NCBI GenBank assembly: GCA_024401215.1 | Contig: JAKSLL010000030.1 | Coordinates: forward strand, 1 to 38,577 | From: Bacteroidaceae bacterium | Lineage (GTDB): Bacteria > Bacteroidota > Bacteroidia > Bacteroidales > Bacteroidaceae | Length of the DNA stretch: 38,577 nucleotides | Direction: 5' to 3' | Shown: positions 1-6,697 of the stretch, one piece after another | Position numbering within the stretch: the first letter of the stretch is position 1 | How the letters are laid out: each line of letters opens with the position of its first letter | Position numbers and translations under genes: made by a program | The notes under the pieces: generated by a model | The model's input: the letters and a program-made list of their open reading frames with translations, nothing else | What the model was told of the DNA's origin: nothing | Database searches by the model: none

Positions 1-68
1 TCAGATTCCGGTTCGGAGGGTGTTGTTTTTTGACACCTTAAATATGAAAATTGACGTAACTTGCTCAA

Positions 69-140
69 GCACCTGTAGTTCAATGGATAGAATGGAAGAT
101 TCCGGTTCTTCAGATTAGGGTTCGATTCCCCACAGGTGTA
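69..140 (+). tRNA. tRNA-Arg (anticodon CCG)
   Basis: The sequence folds as a standard tRNA. The acceptor stem GCACCTG pairs with CAGGTGT, the D stem is GTTC/GAAT, the anticodon stem GAAGA/TCTTC encloses the loop TTCCGGT (anticodon CCG, reads CGG), and the T loop is TTCGATT. One T-stem position is an A-C mismatch. The discriminator base is A and no CCA is encoded, which is common in Bacteroidota. The integrase starts 68 bp downstream, so this tRNA is the likely integration target, with its 3' half regenerated by the phage. I cannot see the right-hand attachment site. Confidence 0.9.
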
Positions 141-179
141 CTCATATTTGGTTATAATTTTCACTTTTGGGCTCACAAT

Positions 180-201
180 TTCCGTAAAAATTCCGTAAAA
201 A
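180..201. repeat. 11-bp tandem repeat upstream of integrase
   Basis: TTCCGTAAAAA occurs twice head to tail (180-190 and 191-201), ending 7 bp before the integrase start codon and about 40 bp from the tRNA 3' end. The position would suit an integrase arm-binding site or an autoregulatory operator. That role is inferred from position only. Confidence 0.5.
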
Positions 202-208
202 AACAATT

Positions 209-1417
209 ATGGCAACAATTACGCTTGAAATCGGCAGAAAGGGTAAGAAATCGGAAAGAAGCGTTTCTTTTCTTGTCTGTCAGGGAAAAACTAAAAAGCG
301 CATCCCAACGGAGATAACCTTGACGGATGCTGACCTGTCTTCAAACCAGAAGAAGATCAAAAATATCAGCAAGGCTAAAATCATTGAGGAGCTTAGAAGG
401 ACGTACCAAGACCGACTGTATGCCCTTTCTCTTGATGTTGCAGACTATGGCATGGATGCAACAGCCATTGTGAACAGGATAACTTCACATGGTGAGGATT
501 TGGATTTCTTTGAGTTTGCAGAAGAATGGATGAAGCATACAGAAACAGAGTCATTGAGAAATTACAAGACCACGCTAAACTCCCTTGAAAGTTTTCTAGG
601 AATGCGCAAACTGCCATTCTCTCACATTAACTACACGCTTTTGGAACGCTACAAGGAACACTTGAAGGATAAGCCACGCGCAATGTCAATGTATCTCGGT
701 CTTATGCGCCATCTGTACCGTGAGGCAATGAGGAAGTACAACACGGACTACGAGCAGGTAATCAAGAATGACCCTTTTACACGCTTCAAAGTTCCAAGGC
801 AGGTGATGAAGAAGGGTGTCCGTGCGCTGTCTCTCGAAGAGTTTTTGAAGGTGTACAATTTCAAAGGGAAGGAAGGTAGCCGTCCGCAACTGGCGCGTGA
901 CTGCTTCATACTCTCGTTCTGCCTTATGGGTATGAACTCCGTTGACCTCTTCAACGTGAAGGACTGCAAGGGCGGTGTCATTCGCTACAACAGGCAGAAG
1001 ACAAAGGACAGGCGAGACGATGAGGCTTACATCGAAGTCAAGATTGACCCTTTCATCATGCCACTGGTGAAGAAATACAAAGGCTCTTCGCGCGTGTTCA
1101 ATTTTTATAATAGGTACGCGGACTATCTCACATTCAACGCGAACGTGAACAAGGGTTTGAAGAAGGTTGGCGATGCGGTAGGAATACCAAACCTCCAGTT
1201 CTACCAAGCAAGGCACACTTTTGCCACTCTTTCACGCAACCTGATGAAATTCTCTAAGTCCGATGTGGATGAAGCTCTCGACCATGTGGGAACTATGGAT
1301 ATTGCAGACGTGTACATTGCAAAAGATTTCTCTATCATCAACTCTAACAATGCCAAGCTTATCAAAAGGGTATTCAAAATAAAATCCCCTGCTGCTTCCA
1401 AAAACAACAGAGGATGA
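209..1417 (+). CDS. int: Tyrosine-type site-specific integrase
   Basis: This 402-aa tyrosine recombinase should catalyse prophage integration and excision. The N-terminal part (about 1-95) is arm-binding-like, residues 96-190 match the SAM-like core-binding region, and the C-terminal half is catalytic. Visible catalytic residues are R335 and H336 in QARHTFATL, H359 in ALDHVG and Y369 in DVYIAKDF. The first catalytic Arg position appears replaced in LMGMNSVDL, as is typical of Bacteroidota phage_int_SAM_5 integrases. It lies right after tRNA-Arg and converges on the lysis genes, ending 5 bp from the DUF6808-type gene. It is the only gene in the left 29 kb on the plus strand. Confidence 0.95.
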   Translation: MATITLEIGRKGKKSERSVSFLVCQGKTKKRIPTEITLTDADLSSNQKKIKNISKAKIIEELRRTYQDRLYALSLDVADYGMDATAIVNRITSHGEDLDFFEFAEEWMKHTETESLRNYKTTLNSLESFLGMRKLPFSHINYTLLERYKEHLKDKPRAMSMYLGLMRHLYREAMRKYNTDYEQVIKNDPFTRFKVPRQVMKKGVRALSLEEFLKVYNFKGKEGSRPQLARDCFILSFCLMGMNSVDLFNVKDCKGGVIRYNRQKTKDRRDDEAYIEVKIDPFIMPLVKKYKGSSRVFNFYNRYADYLTFNANVNKGLKKVGDAVGIPNLQFYQARHTFATLSRNLMKFSKSDVDEALDHVGTMDIADVYIAKDFSIINSNNAKLIKRVFKIKSPAASKNNRG

Positions 1418-1422
1418 AAATA

Positions 1423-1905
1423 TCATGGAGGATATAAAGTGTAGTGCAATCCTACACCAATGTAAGGCTGAAATCCCTTTGGTGTGATTCCGTAACCTCC
1501 CTGTAATCCAACACCAAGCCTATGAACTTTGATTCTCGTGTTGGTAATGGTTATTGTCGGGCGGTTAATGAATATGCTGTCAAGATTAGGTTCGTACCCT
1601 GACACATAGGCTTCATACAAGGAATCCTTGTAGTGTTTTTGAGTGATGGGCAGTGCAATTGTTGTGCTGTCCGTCATTGTTAATGTGTCATGCACAGATA
1701 TTGTGTCATTTACTGGCACACGTATGTGGGAGTATCTAACAACAAGGCTGTCTTTAGGCACAGGCTTGATGACTGCTATAGTGTCATACACCGTATCTAC
1801 TGAACACCTTGTCTCTTGATCCGCACTGCAGCTGTTCACTCCTGCAAAATATCCTAGGATGAACAGAATTGTCAGCATGAGACTTACTGCTACTACTTTT
1901 TTCAT
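1423..1905 (-). CDS. DUF6808-type membrane-anchored lysis-cassette protein (spanin candidate)
   Basis: A 160-aa protein with one N-terminal membrane segment (about residues 4-23), a Cys at 26 that is only a poor lipobox, a Thr/Asp-rich middle, and a glycine/aromatic C-terminus (LGVGLQGGYGITPKGFQPYI) resembling the DUF6808 family of Bacteroidota phages. The start codon overlaps the amidase stop by 4 nt (ATGA), so the two are translationally coupled. It is the last gene of holin-amidase-this, where tailed phages often carry a spanin-like outer-membrane disruptor. The spanin role is inferred from position and topology. Confidence 0.7.
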   Translation of the reverse strand: MKKVVAVSLMLTILFILGYFAGVNSCSADQETRCSVDTVYDTIAVIKPVPKDSLVVRYSHIRVPVNDTISVHDTLTMTDSTTIALPITQKHYKDSLYEAYVSGYEPNLDSIFINRPTITITNTRIKVHRLGVGLQGGYGITPKGFQPYIGVGLHYTLYPP

Positions 1906-2513
1906 GTTCCTTTGATGTATTTAGTAATTGCGTCATAATGAAGATCTACAATAGACTGCTTTCCTTTGTCTGAGATGAGAAAATCAACGTCTCGTCTGTT
2001 GTCCATGTAAAGGTTTTCTGTTAGTACTGCAGGGCATAGCGTACCGCACAGAATGCCAATGTCATCTTTTCGCCAGCTCCAAGTCCAGAAATGCCTTCCT
2101 TCCTTGTCTGCTGGTGGAATAGATCTGTTTCCCATAAGGTTCAAATCCTTTGCATGTCTGTAGAATAGCTCGGCAAGTTTTTTGCTGTTGCTTGAAGCGT
2201 TCTTTGACACAAAGACGGAGAATCCGCAAGCCTCGCCCCACTTGCCTGTGATAGCATTGTTGTGTATGGAGATAAGCACGCAGTTTTTTGCTCCGATTTT
2301 CTTGCAAATGGCATTTGCACGCCTGCATCTTTCTCCTATGCTCACATTGCGCTCTTCTGGGGTGATGCGCTCTGCATCATATCCGTTGTCACAAAGCTTT
2401 TTCACAAGCATTTTTGCAATTTCACGGCAATAGGCATATTCGTAAAGCTGCTTGTCAGGAGAGCAATTGCCTGTGGCATTGCTTCCGTGTCCGTTGTCAA
2501 CAAGTATCTTCAT
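1902..2513 (-). CDS. N-acetylmuramoyl-L-alanine amidase (endolysin, Amidase_3 type)
   Basis: A 203-aa enzyme that should cleave the bond between MurNAc and L-Ala in peptidoglycan at the end of infection. It starts directly with the catalytic fold. Likely zinc ligands are H9 in VDNGHG, E25 in LYEYAY and the His in SIHNN near residue 84, with a catalytic Glu in LTENLY near 166. There is no signal peptide, so export must depend on the holin encoded just upstream. The gene overlaps both neighbours by 4 nt. Confidence 0.93.
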   Translation of the reverse strand: MKILVDNGHGSNATGNCSPDKQLYEYAYCREIAKMLVKKLCDNGYDAERITPEERNVSIGERCRRANAICKKIGAKNCVLISIHNNAITGKWGEACGFSVFVSKNASSNSKKLAELFYRHAKDLNLMGNRSIPPADKEGRHFWTWSWRKDDIGILCGTLCPAVLTENLYMDNRRDVDFLISDKGKQSIVDLHYDAITKYIKGT

Positions 2514-3046
2514 TCTTCACCCTCCTTCTTAATGATGGTATCTTCTAAAGCTTCGCCAATATCCTCGCTCTTTCGCTTGACAATTGCAATGAGGAATTTC
2601 TTGAAGAATCTGATTACCGTGTCACGGTTGAACTTATATCCTTTGACAACAGCGATGTGCCCCCAGATAGAACAAAGGTCACATGCTGCTCCGATGAGAA
2701 CGCCAATTGCTCCAGTCTGAACACGAGTGGCAATGCCGTAAGGCTCAAAGATAGAAAGACCGAGCACCACACCCACCAATAGCAGGGTGAGATAATCAAC
2801 GAATTTCATGGAGGTTCGTCTTACTGCTCTTGATCTTCTCCATTCGTATTTCTTTTTTTCTTCCTCAGTCTTGCAGTTCTTTACATGGTACATGTGCTCG
2901 CTGTAAGCCCACCACATATCCGCTAACATGATAATAGCGCACAATACGATGAGCCAGCGACAATCAAATATGACAGACAGTGTTTCCGCTCCGAATGTAA
3001 GCCACACTGCCGATAAGCTAATGCTGCTTGATGGTGCTTGATTCAT
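2510..3046 (-). CDS. Phage holin
   Basis: A 178-aa membrane protein with hydrophobic segments at about 31-48, 83-100 and 111-134. A charged stretch at 57-80 (TEEEKKKYEWRRSR) separates the first two, and the C-terminus is charged. It precedes and overlaps the amidase gene, the usual holin position, and resembles the phage holin family of Bacteroidota prophages. It should form the inner-membrane hole that times lysis and releases the amidase. Confidence 0.85.
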   Translation of the reverse strand: MNQAPSSSISLSAVWLTFGAETLSVIFDCRWLIVLCAIIMLADMWWAYSEHMYHVKNCKTEEEKKKYEWRRSRAVRRTSMKFVDYLTLLLVGVVLGLSIFEPYGIATRVQTGAIGVLIGAACDLCSIWGHIAVVKGYKFNRDTVIRFFKKFLIAIVKRKSEDIGEALEDTIIKKEGEE

Positions 3047-3083
3047 TTGTTTTTAATGTTTGTTACTGATGAAAATAGCCTCG

Positions 3084-3101
3084 GCAGTACAAAGGTACTG
3101 C
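3084..3101. promoter_or_regulatory. Perfect inverted repeat overlapping a -7-like box upstream of holin
   Basis: GCAGTAC-AAAG-GTACTGC is a perfect 7-bp inverted repeat. Read on the minus strand, its centre is TACCTTTG, which fits the Bacteroidota -7 consensus TAnnTTTG. A convincing -33 box is not visible at 19-21 bp. It could be an operator over a weak holin promoter or a small RNA hairpin ahead of the lysis genes. Confidence 0.45.
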
Positions 3102-3167
3102 TATTTCCTTCTACAAAACACGAAAACAAAGCGAATCTGCTTGCTTTTCACAGATAAGTAAGTAAAA

Positions 3168-3374
3168 TTAGTGACAGCACCTGCAGCAAAGCTTATCCTT
3201 GCACAGCGGATAAAGCAATCGTGCGAAATCACCAGCTAAGTAACAGGGCTCTTCTGATGATAGGTTAATTCCCTTTGATTCGGAAATATGCACGGCAAGA
3301 TGCATGATCTTATGCACCAGAGAGTCAAGGAACTCTCTTGCTGATGATGTTCTGCCTATCACCATCACAGACAT
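3168..3374 (-). CDS. Small hypothetical protein, lysis region
   Basis: A 68-aa ORF starting ATG TCT GTG ATG and ending in a Cys-rich tail (CKDKLCCRCCH). It is followed by the holin gene after about 120 bp and overlaps the 3' end of a 32-aa ORF by 10 nt. I do not recognise a family. The two ORFs may be the halves of one gene broken by a frameshift, because the end of the first and the start of the second are close in register. They may instead be a coupled pair. Confidence 0.5.
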   Translation of the reverse strand: MSVMVIGRTSSAREFLDSLVHKIMHLAVHISESKGINLSSEEPCYLAGDFARLLYPLCKDKLCCRCCH

Positions 3375-3463
3375 TCCTTCATTGACATTTTATTCTCAGG
3401 GTCTAACACACTCTTTATCGGCTCTGCAATTGTTATATCCATATATTTAAACAGATTCTTCAT
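3365..3463 (-). CDS. 32-aa ORF, possible 5' part of a frameshifted small gene
   Basis: The ORF starts MKNLFKYMDITI and contains an ordinary-looking stretch EPIKSVLDPENK. It stops 9 nt inside the next ORF. It is the first reading frame after a strong promoter (3484-3515), with the transcript start expected only about 10-20 nt before the ATG. This placement argues that it is translated. Function is unknown. Confidence 0.5.
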   Translation of the reverse strand: MKNLFKYMDITIAEPIKSVLDPENKMSMKECL

Positions 3464-3483
3464 ATCACAAAAATTTAGTGACG

Positions 3484-3515
3484 CAAAGATAACACTTTAT
3501 TTCTGCGCCACCAAA
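3484..3515 (-). promoter_or_regulatory. Bacteroidota sigma-A-type promoter for the lysis cassette
   Basis: On the minus strand a -33 box TTTG (3512-3515) and a -7 box TATCTTTG (3484-3491) are separated by exactly 20 bp. It sits between the tail-fibre stop codon and the first small lysis-region ORF. Lysis genes can therefore be expressed independently of the long virion operon. Confidence 0.75.
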
Positions 3516-3532
3516 CTATTTTAGATTATTTA

Positions 3533-6154
3533 CTATTTCAAAAAGTCTGCAATAAGTTTAGATATAATTTCATCTTCCGCATACTCTGCCAAGTCACAAC
3601 ACTCAATTGTCATTTTTTCTGCATCTTCATAGCAATAGATAATCTTATCTCTATTATAACCTATAGAACAATACCCATTTACTTTTTTGTTAAGTGGAGT
3701 CATAAGCACAACTTTTCTCCAATGTATTGCATCAATAGAAGCATATAGTATTAAATTTTTACGCTCATATATTTCGTCTGGACTATAGCAATTTGAGAAC
3801 AAAAATACATCTTTGTCGCGCACCTTTACTTTCTTTAAAGATGCATTAACTATTGCATCATATATCTTGTTGTCGGAACTTGGTTCTATAGACCATCCAG
3901 ACATTAAATTATCTCCTGACTGAACAAAAATTCTTCTTCCAAATTTTGTTTTGGCTATACTTGCTTCAGAACCTCCACGTGAGTTTATCATTACTCGGTT
4001 TGGAGCATATTCTACAATCTGTCCTTCGTCACAATAAATATTTGTAGGAGTAGATTGCGACAATACCCAATTCGTTCCATTCGTTGAATACAATACAGCA
4101 TTTACTCCGTAAGGTGCACCAATAACAACACCTTGTGCATTTCTTTCAAATATATAAAAACGTAAAAGAATACACAAAGTACCGTTTGATAGTCTAATAC
4201 CAACACTTGTTGAAGTTCCTCCGCCAAGAATGAACTTACTTTTATCAAGTGTTTCATATATAGATGCAAGCGGATTTTCAATATCAACGTGTGTCAAAAA
4301 TTGGAAACTATTTGCTTCATCCGAAGAAACGTACACATCTACTCCCGAACCATTATTTTTGAATGTATAAATTTTATTATTTACATCATCATAAATAGCA
4401 GAAGGATTAGAATCAAACGCAGCATCTTCAATTCTACTTGTCCAAGTATTTCCATTGTCATCTGAATAAGATACAATACCATGTTTATAGTTGTTTTCAA
4501 GACATCTTGCAAATACTATCTGTCTTCCGCTATTTGTTATAATAGCAATCGGAAGTCTTGCAGATGAAATGTTTTGTAACCCATCTTCATAATTGTTACC
4601 TTTGATAGCAGAAATATAAGTAGGCATCCAATGATATGAATCTTTTTCTTCAAGTTTAGGGTAAATTTTATTTATACCCATATCGCATCTATCTACAACA
4701 TCTACAGACTCAAAAGTTGTGTTATCTACGTTTCCTATTGACAATGCCATAAAATGCTTGCCATCCCAAGACAATGTTGTACCATCGAATGAATAGTCGG
4801 CTGTTCCAACTTTTCTCATATCTTCATTGACTGGCACAAAAGTCTTAATCAAAACATCTTGATTGAAAACTATTTTTCCTATAGGTGGCAATATTGGGAA
4901 ATACAATCTACTTCTATTACCCTTGAGCAATGACACAATACCATCGGTTACTGAATAATATCCATACGCACCTTTTAACGTCTTGTAACCAATAGAACTA
5001 AATACATCTATGAAATTGTTTTCAATTAGCTGAATTTTTCCAGCCAAAACAGCATAAGCATTATCGACTGCACCATATTGACATGAAAACCTGATAAAAG
5101 ATACGCCCTTAGGAATTGTAAATCTACCTGAATCGTGTCCGCTTTCTCCTCCGATGATTGTTGATAAAATAGGGTTTTTATCAATATCGAAGCATACAAT
5201 TCTTGCTGTTGTTGCACTATTCATCGGAAGATTATACTCATATACTTGGTTTTCTCTAACCTCAATATAATTTGTAGTTCCTCGTGATGATATAGAATAT
5301 TCCACACCAGTTGCTCCGTTTAAGCCAATACCTTGTATAAAATCATTCGGCAATATTTCATTCCCAGAAATATCTTTTACGGTTACAGCAACATCACCAA
5401 GTTTTTCAAATAGCTCAAGAAAATTCTTGTCAGCTTCTTCCTTAAACCCAACTAATCCATACTTAAACGATGTAATAATTGTTTCACTTTTTAAATCAAT
5501 ATTGCCACCATTATTTTTCTTAAATGCAATAATGGCATATCTCTCGTTGTCTATTGTAAAAGTAATCTTTTCCGCATTTTGTTTATACCATCCCTTCTCC
5601 GAAGAGAGGCTACCATCACTATTAAATAAATAAAATCCACTTGGTGTGTATTCGTTATTATAGCAAATATAACCATTGTTTTGGAGTTTTGATGTCATGG
5701 CTCTTGCAAGAGATACGACTTTGTTGCCATTTTCATCATAAAATCCGTTCTCACTTGCTACTTGCGTTCCAAGCGTGCCTTGAAGCTCGGAAAGTTTCTG
5801 GGTGTTTTTCTTCACGTTTTGGTCAATATCATCAACAGCCGTTGTGAGCTCATCAATAGTTTGAAACGCATCCTTTGAAAATTCGTCAAATTCCGACTTG
5901 AGCCCACCGAGTGACTTTCCTGCTTCGTTGAGTGCGTCTTGCACGTTTCTACTTGACAATCCACTTGAAGATGATGGCGTGTACCCCACGGCTTGCGCCT
6001 GCGTGATACCGCTAATCTCTTCCTTTTTGGCAATGCCAGCATTCTCAATTTCTTGCAACCCCTCTTGAATAGCCTGTTCATGGCTGTTCATGTAGTCGAT
6101 AGCTTTGTCAAGCTCCTCGCCATACTTGGTTGATTGATAAATTCTACCTGCCAT
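3533..6154 (-). CDS. Tail fibre / receptor-binding protein with sialidase-like Asp-box repeats
   Basis: An 873-aa protein, last gene of the tail operon. The N-terminal ~140 residues are polar and coiled-coil-like (LKSEFDEFSKDAF, DDIDQNVKKNTQKLSELQG) and probably attach to the baseplate and trimerise. The large C-terminal part looks like beta-structure. It holds a clear Asp-box SDDNGNTW at 564-571 and a second, degenerate one (STNGTNWV) near 689-696, as in sialidase-type beta-propellers. It probably binds or trims surface polysaccharide. DNA for about residues 140-873 is visibly more AT-rich than the N-terminal part, suggesting module exchange. Confidence 0.8.
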   Translation of the reverse strand: MAGRIYQSTKYGEELDKAIDYMNSHEQAIQEGLQEIENAGIAKKEEISGITQAQAVGYTPSSSSGLSSRNVQDALNEAGKSLGGLKSEFDEFSKDAFQTIDELTTAVDDIDQNVKKNTQKLSELQGTLGTQVASENGFYDENGNKVVSLARAMTSKLQNNGYICYNNEYTPSGFYLFNSDGSLSSEKGWYKQNAEKITFTIDNERYAIIAFKKNNGGNIDLKSETIITSFKYGLVGFKEEADKNFLELFEKLGDVAVTVKDISGNEILPNDFIQGIGLNGATGVEYSISSRGTTNYIEVRENQVYEYNLPMNSATTARIVCFDIDKNPILSTIIGGESGHDSGRFTIPKGVSFIRFSCQYGAVDNAYAVLAGKIQLIENNFIDVFSSIGYKTLKGAYGYYSVTDGIVSLLKGNRSRLYFPILPPIGKIVFNQDVLIKTFVPVNEDMRKVGTADYSFDGTTLSWDGKHFMALSIGNVDNTTFESVDVVDRCDMGINKIYPKLEEKDSYHWMPTYISAIKGNNYEDGLQNISSARLPIAIITNSGRQIVFARCLENNYKHGIVSYSDDNGNTWTSRIEDAAFDSNPSAIYDDVNNKIYTFKNNGSGVDVYVSSDEANSFQFLTHVDIENPLASIYETLDKSKFILGGGTSTSVGIRLSNGTLCILLRFYIFERNAQGVVIGAPYGVNAVLYSTNGTNWVLSQSTPTNIYCDEGQIVEYAPNRVMINSRGGSEASIAKTKFGRRIFVQSGDNLMSGWSIEPSSDNKIYDAIVNASLKKVKVRDKDVFLFSNCYSPDEIYERKNLILYASIDAIHWRKVVLMTPLNKKVNGYCSIGYNRDKIIYCYEDAEKMTIECCDLAEYAEDEIISKLIADFLK

Positions 6155-6160
6155 TTTAAT

Positions 6161-6340
6161 TTACATTTTAACGTTAAAATACTTATGATCCACTGTGACG
6201 TACCAGCGTCCGTCTGCCAGCTTGAAGTTTCTCGTATCAATAGGACAGATTATAGATACCGATGCTCTTATCCTGTCCTCTTTCTGCACGGAGAGCCTAA
6301 CCTTGCTCCGCTTCTCCACATTAGCACTTATGCACCCCAT
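6161..6340 (-). CDS. Small tail-region protein (59 aa)
   Basis: The ORF starts MGCISANVEKRSKVRL and ends DHKYFNVKM. Its ATG lies 1 nt after the stop of the upstream 115-aa gene and it ends 6 nt before the fibre start, so it fills the gap in the operon exactly. Alternating polar and hydrophobic residues (RIRASVSIICPI, GRWYVTVDH) suggest a small beta-rich domain. I recognise no family. A baseplate or fibre accessory role is inferred from position. Confidence 0.75.
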   Translation of the reverse strand: MGCISANVEKRSKVRLSVQKEDRIRASVSIICPIDTRNFKLADGRWYVTVDHKYFNVKM

Positions 6341-6341
6341 A

Positions 6342-6689
6342 CTATTGCTGTTCTCTTACAAGTACAATGTCTGTCTCAATGATTGGAATCTCAACAATAG
6401 TCTGGTTGCTCTCCAAATCTCTGTACGACACTGCAACCTCGCAAATGAGTCTGCCGCATCCTATGTTTGTAGTATCTACGACACACACATAGTCATTGCA
6501 GTCTCCCTCGTGCGCTGGCTGCATATTAGCCTTGTGTACAACGTATGCCGAATAGCCTGCATTGTTAGGGTGTCTTGTGAAGAACTTTGCTGTAATGCCG
6601 ACTTCATCGTCCGAAAGGAATTTTTTATCTCCCAAACCGTCAATGTTGATGTTGACCTTGAATGTTGAACCGATTACCGATGTTTCCAT
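6342..6689 (-). CDS. Hypothetical tail-associated protein
   Basis: A 115-aa protein beginning METSVIGSTFKVNINI with probable beta-strands throughout (AKFFTRHPNNAGYSAYVV, LICEVAVSYRD). It sits between the large tail-hub gene and the fibre gene, 8 nt downstream of the former. No signal peptide or membrane segment is seen. It is probably a small distal-tail structural protein. Function is not known from sequence. Confidence 0.7.
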   Translation of the reverse strand: METSVIGSTFKVNINIDGLGDKKFLSDDEVGITAKFFTRHPNNAGYSAYVVHKANMQPAHEGDCNDYVCVVDTTNIGCGRLICEVAVSYRDLESNQTIVEIPIIETDIVLVREQQ

Positions 6690-6697
6690 GTTCCCTG

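Noticed and set aside
1-40. Possible terminator hairpin GGTGT/ACACC or a partial second tRNA at the left edge
   Set aside because: The U-run is in the loop instead of after the stem, and the bases do not form a tRNA arm; the edge hides the context.
686-1216. Long minus-strand open frame opposite the integrase (176 aa)
   Set aside because: It lies fully antisense to a clear integrase gene, has unlikely composition (His/Val/Cys-rich) and no operon partner; it is a shadow of the real frame.
3533-6154. Diversity-generating retroelement variable region in the receptor-binding gene
   Set aside because: No reverse transcriptase gene and no template repeat are visible in the window.
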